From UBA1822 sp963634795 (GTDB lineage: Bacteria > Bacillota > Negativicutes > Veillonellales > Dialisteraceae): a stretch of DNA of 16,453 bases. A program made the position numbers and the translations under genes. The notes beneath the pieces are model-generated. The model was not told where the DNA came from. It saw only the letters and a program-made list of their open reading frames with translations, and did no database searches. The stretch lies in NCBI GenBank assembly GCA_963634795.1, contig CAVHDO010000024.1:1-16453 (forward strand), in the 5' to 3' direction. Below are positions 14,705 to 16,453 of the stretch, piece by piece; position 1 is the first letter of the stretch; each line of letters begins with the position of its first letter.

Positions 14705-15070
14705 ATGACGGACGAACCGAGTTACAAAGAATTTTCCGCGATATTCAAAGCGCTATCGGATGAGACGCGGCTTCACATCATCGATATGCTTTCGTGCGCG
14801 GAAATGAGCGCGTGCGATATTTTGAGCAATTTCACGCTTTCGCAATCGACGCTTTCCTATCATATGAAAATTTTGATTGAAGCCGGGATTGTCTGCGCGC
14901 GCCGTGAGGGACTGTGGACGAAATACTCCATTTGCGACGAGACGTTTCAGCGAATCATGGATTTTTTGCCCGCGCTGTACAAATTGAAAAACGAATGCGT
15001 CTGCAAGCAGATCAAATATTGCAAGGAATGCTCTCCCGACAAAGACGGGACGGATTCTTTCGGGTATTGA
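14705..15070 (+). CDS. ArsR/SmtB-family repressor with cysteine-rich tail
   Basis: This 121-residue winged-helix regulator has the ArsR pattern FKALSDETRLHIIDMLS (14-30), then SACDIL (35-40) and recognition helix SQSTLSYHMKILIEAG (46-61). In classical ArsR the CVCDL motif binds As(III); here only C37 of that pair remains, with C31 nearby. Six more cysteines follow: C64, C77, C98 and C100 (CVC), C106 and C109 (CKEC). The tail C98-C109 may form an alternative thiol metal site or respond to arsenic, other soft metals or redox stress. AAGGAGG (14691-14697) is well spaced. It is followed by a terminator and a flavodoxin gene rather than by an arsenite pump. Confidence 0.9.
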   Translation: MTDEPSYKEFSAIFKALSDETRLHIIDMLSCAEMSACDILSNFTLSQSTLSYHMKILIEAGIVCARREGLWTKYSICDETFQRIMDFLPALYKLKNECVCKQIKYCKECSPDKDGTDSFGY

Positions 15071-15076
15071 TGGTCT

Positions 15077-15100
15077 GAGCACTTTTTCGGTGCTCTTTTT
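15077..15100 (+). terminator. Intrinsic terminator between arsR and flavodoxin genes
   Basis: GAGCAC/GTGCTC stem (15077-15082 and 15090-15095), 7-base loop, and T5 at 15096-15100. The hairpin lies only about ten bases before the flavodoxin ribosome site. No separate promoter is visible for the flavodoxin gene, so it may act as a partial terminator within one operon. Confidence 0.8.
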
Positions 15101-15120
15101 TATTGGAAAGGGGAATCATC

Positions 15121-15624
15121 ATGAAAAGTTTGGTCGTGTATTCGTCCCGTACGGGAAATACAAAAGCGGTCGCCGAGCATATCGCGGCGGCACTTTCGGA
15201 GGCGACGCTTTGTGAGGCGGCGCGCTTGCCGGAAAATTTGGACGCCTTCGATTTGATTTTCGTCGGATTTTGGGCCTATCGCCGCGGCGCCGATCCGATA
15301 GCGACGAAAATTTTAACGGCGCTGCACGGAAAGCGTGTCGCCGTTTTCGGCACGGCCGGTGCGTATCCGGAGACGGAAGCCGGGCAAAATTATCTGAAAA
15401 GTGCCGCCGCACTGCTTCCGAAAGACGCCGTTTATGCGGGCGGTTTCCTTTGTCAGGGACGCGTGCATTCGTTTCATCAATTTTTGGAAACGGGGAAACG
15501 CGCGTCGGGGCACGAACTCTCGGAGGAGCGGCGCATTCGTCTCACGGAAGCGGAGCAGCATCCGAATGAAGAAGATTTTGCCGCCGCGGCCGATTTTGCA
15601 CGGCGCATCGAAAACCAAGGCTGA
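15121..15624 (+). CDS. Flavodoxin-family protein
   Basis: A 167-residue soluble electron carrier. The FMN phosphate loop SSRTGNT covers residues 8-14, and GFWAYRRGADP (about 50-60) fits the aromatic loop that stacks on the flavin. GTAGAYP and LCQGRV follow in the core. The C-terminal region, GHELSEERRIRLTEAEQHPNEED in two adjoining motifs, matches a subfamily of clostridial flavodoxins that includes BilS, the partner of bilirubin reductase. No reductase gene is adjacent, so that function is not claimed. ATG at 15121 follows AAAGGGG; the in-frame TTG at 15103 lacks a site. dinB starts five bases after the stop. Confidence 0.88.
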   Translation: MKSLVVYSSRTGNTKAVAEHIAAALSEATLCEAARLPENLDAFDLIFVGFWAYRRGADPIATKILTALHGKRVAVFGTAGAYPETEAGQNYLKSAAALLPKDAVYAGGFLCQGRVHSFHQFLETGKRASGHELSEERRIRLTEAEQHPNEEDFAAAADFARRIENQG

Positions 15625-15629
15625 TTACG

Positions 15630-16453
15630 ATGCGGCGCTGGATCATGCACGTCGACATGGATGCTTTTTTCGCGTCCGTCGAGCAGCGCGAACATCCAGA
15701 ATGGCGCGGCCTTCCCGTCATCGTCGGCGGCCTCTCTTCGCGCGGCGTCGTTGCAACCGCCTCCTATGAAGCGCGGCGCTTCGGCGTGCATTCCGCCATG
15801 CCCGTCGCCCAAGCGCGGCGCCTCTGCCCGGACGGCATCTTCGTGCACGGCCGTTTCTCCCGTTACCGCGAAGTGTCCGACGAAATTCATGAAATCATGC
15901 TGCACTACGCGACCGAAATCGAGCCCATTTCCCTGGATGAAGCATTTATGGACATCAGCGACATGGGCTTTTGCTATCAAAGCGTGAATGAAATCGGTCG
16001 CGCCATCAAAAAAGAAATCCTGGACAAAACCGGCCTCGTCGCTTCCGCCGGCATCGCGCCGAATAAATTTCTGGCGAAAATGGCGAGCGATATGGAGAAA
16101 CCGGACGGCCTTTGCGTCATTCCCTACGGCCGTGAGAAAGAAATTTTGGCGCCGCTACCCGTCCGCAGTCTCTGGGGCGTGGGCGGCGTGACGGAGAAAC
16201 GTCTCCTCGCGCACGGCCTTCGGAAAATTGGAGACATCCAGCGGCTCGGTCAAGAAAAAATGGAACAGTATTTCGGCGCGCGCCAAGGGGCCGAGCTGTA
16301 TCATCTCGCTGTCGGCATCGACAATCGCCCCGTCAAAGCGCCCGGCGATCCCAAATCCATCGGCGAAGAAGAAACCTACGAAACGGATCTCATCGACCCG
16401 GCGGACATTCGAAGAAACATTGCCCGCCAATGCGATCTCGTCGCGCAGCGATT
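15630..16453 (+). CDS. dinB: DNA polymerase IV (DinB), 3' end cut by window
   Basis: This is a Y-family translesion polymerase that copies past damaged bases. The 274 residues present include HVDMDAFFASVE with catalytic D9 and D11 and the steric-gate aromatic near residue 13, SYEARRFGVHSAMP (45-58), SLDEAFMD with D103 and E104, and the thumb region. The little-finger domain is only partly present because the frame runs off the window. ATG at 15630 is preceded weakly by AAGG; ATG at 15645 (MHVDMD) is an alternative start. It is closely spaced with the flavodoxin gene and probably co-transcribed. Confidence 0.95.
   Translation, partial: MRRWIMHVDMDAFFASVEQREHPEWRGLPVIVGGLSSRGVVATASYEARRFGVHSAMPVAQARRLCPDGIFVHGRFSRYREVSDEIHEIMLHYATEIEPISLDEAFMDISDMGFCYQSVNEIGRAIKKEILDKTGLVASAGIAPNKFLAKMASDMEKPDGLCVIPYGREKEILAPLPVRSLWGVGGVTEKRLLAHGLRKIGDIQRLGQEKMEQYFGARQGAELYHLAVGIDNRPVKAPGDPKSIGEEETYETDLIDPADIRRNIARQCDLVAQR

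Overview
The window reads as chromosomal core DNA of a low-oxygen member of the Firmicutes, most likely class Negativicutes (diderm, LPS-bearing). The basis is the IspH fused to ribosomal-protein-S1-type domains, the order der-plsY-gpsA, the run rsmD-coaD-coiled-coil gene, and the AGGAGG-type ribosome binding sites. Genus is not resolved. Most genes have roughly balanced base composition; the stretch 12765-14585 is clearly AT-richer than its surroundings.

Layout. Positions 1-252 are a leader with an almost perfect 40-bp palindrome, then a row of small hairpins, in front of the ispH-S1 fusion (253-2178). der, plsY and gpsA follow (2319-5326), covering ribosome assembly, phospholipid acylation and glycerol-3-phosphate supply; der and plsY overlap. 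A new promoter starts rsmD-coaD-coiled-coil gene (5395-6921), which closes at a clear terminator. Next come two facing tRNA genes, Arg(CCG) on + and Gly(CCC) on -, and then dnaB on the minus strand (7467-8888). A QueT-type queuosine-precursor transporter gene diverges from dnaB. A 515-bp gene-free gap (9536-10050) holds a family of direct and inverted repeats and then a promoter for an NhaC-type antiporter (10051-11553), which ends at a strong terminator.

The most interesting part is 11727-14585. A two-gene operon encodes a polyprenyl-phosphate-sugar-synthase-like GT2 with two C-terminal membrane helices and a large polytopic membrane protein that looks like a GT-C glycosyltransferase (DUF6020-like). 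Its promoter has nine consecutive G residues between the -35 and -10 boxes, the layout of a phase-variable promoter. The inference is an ON/OFF surface-glycan modification cassette. The second gene's composition suggests transfer.

After it come an ArsR-type repressor with a cysteine-rich tail, a 12-bp palindrome over its own -35 box, an intrinsic terminator, and a flavodoxin-family gene. The start of DNA polymerase IV (dinB) is cut by the window end. Several promoters (rsmD, tRNA-Arg, GT2, arsR) carry the same extended -10 element TGATATAAT.
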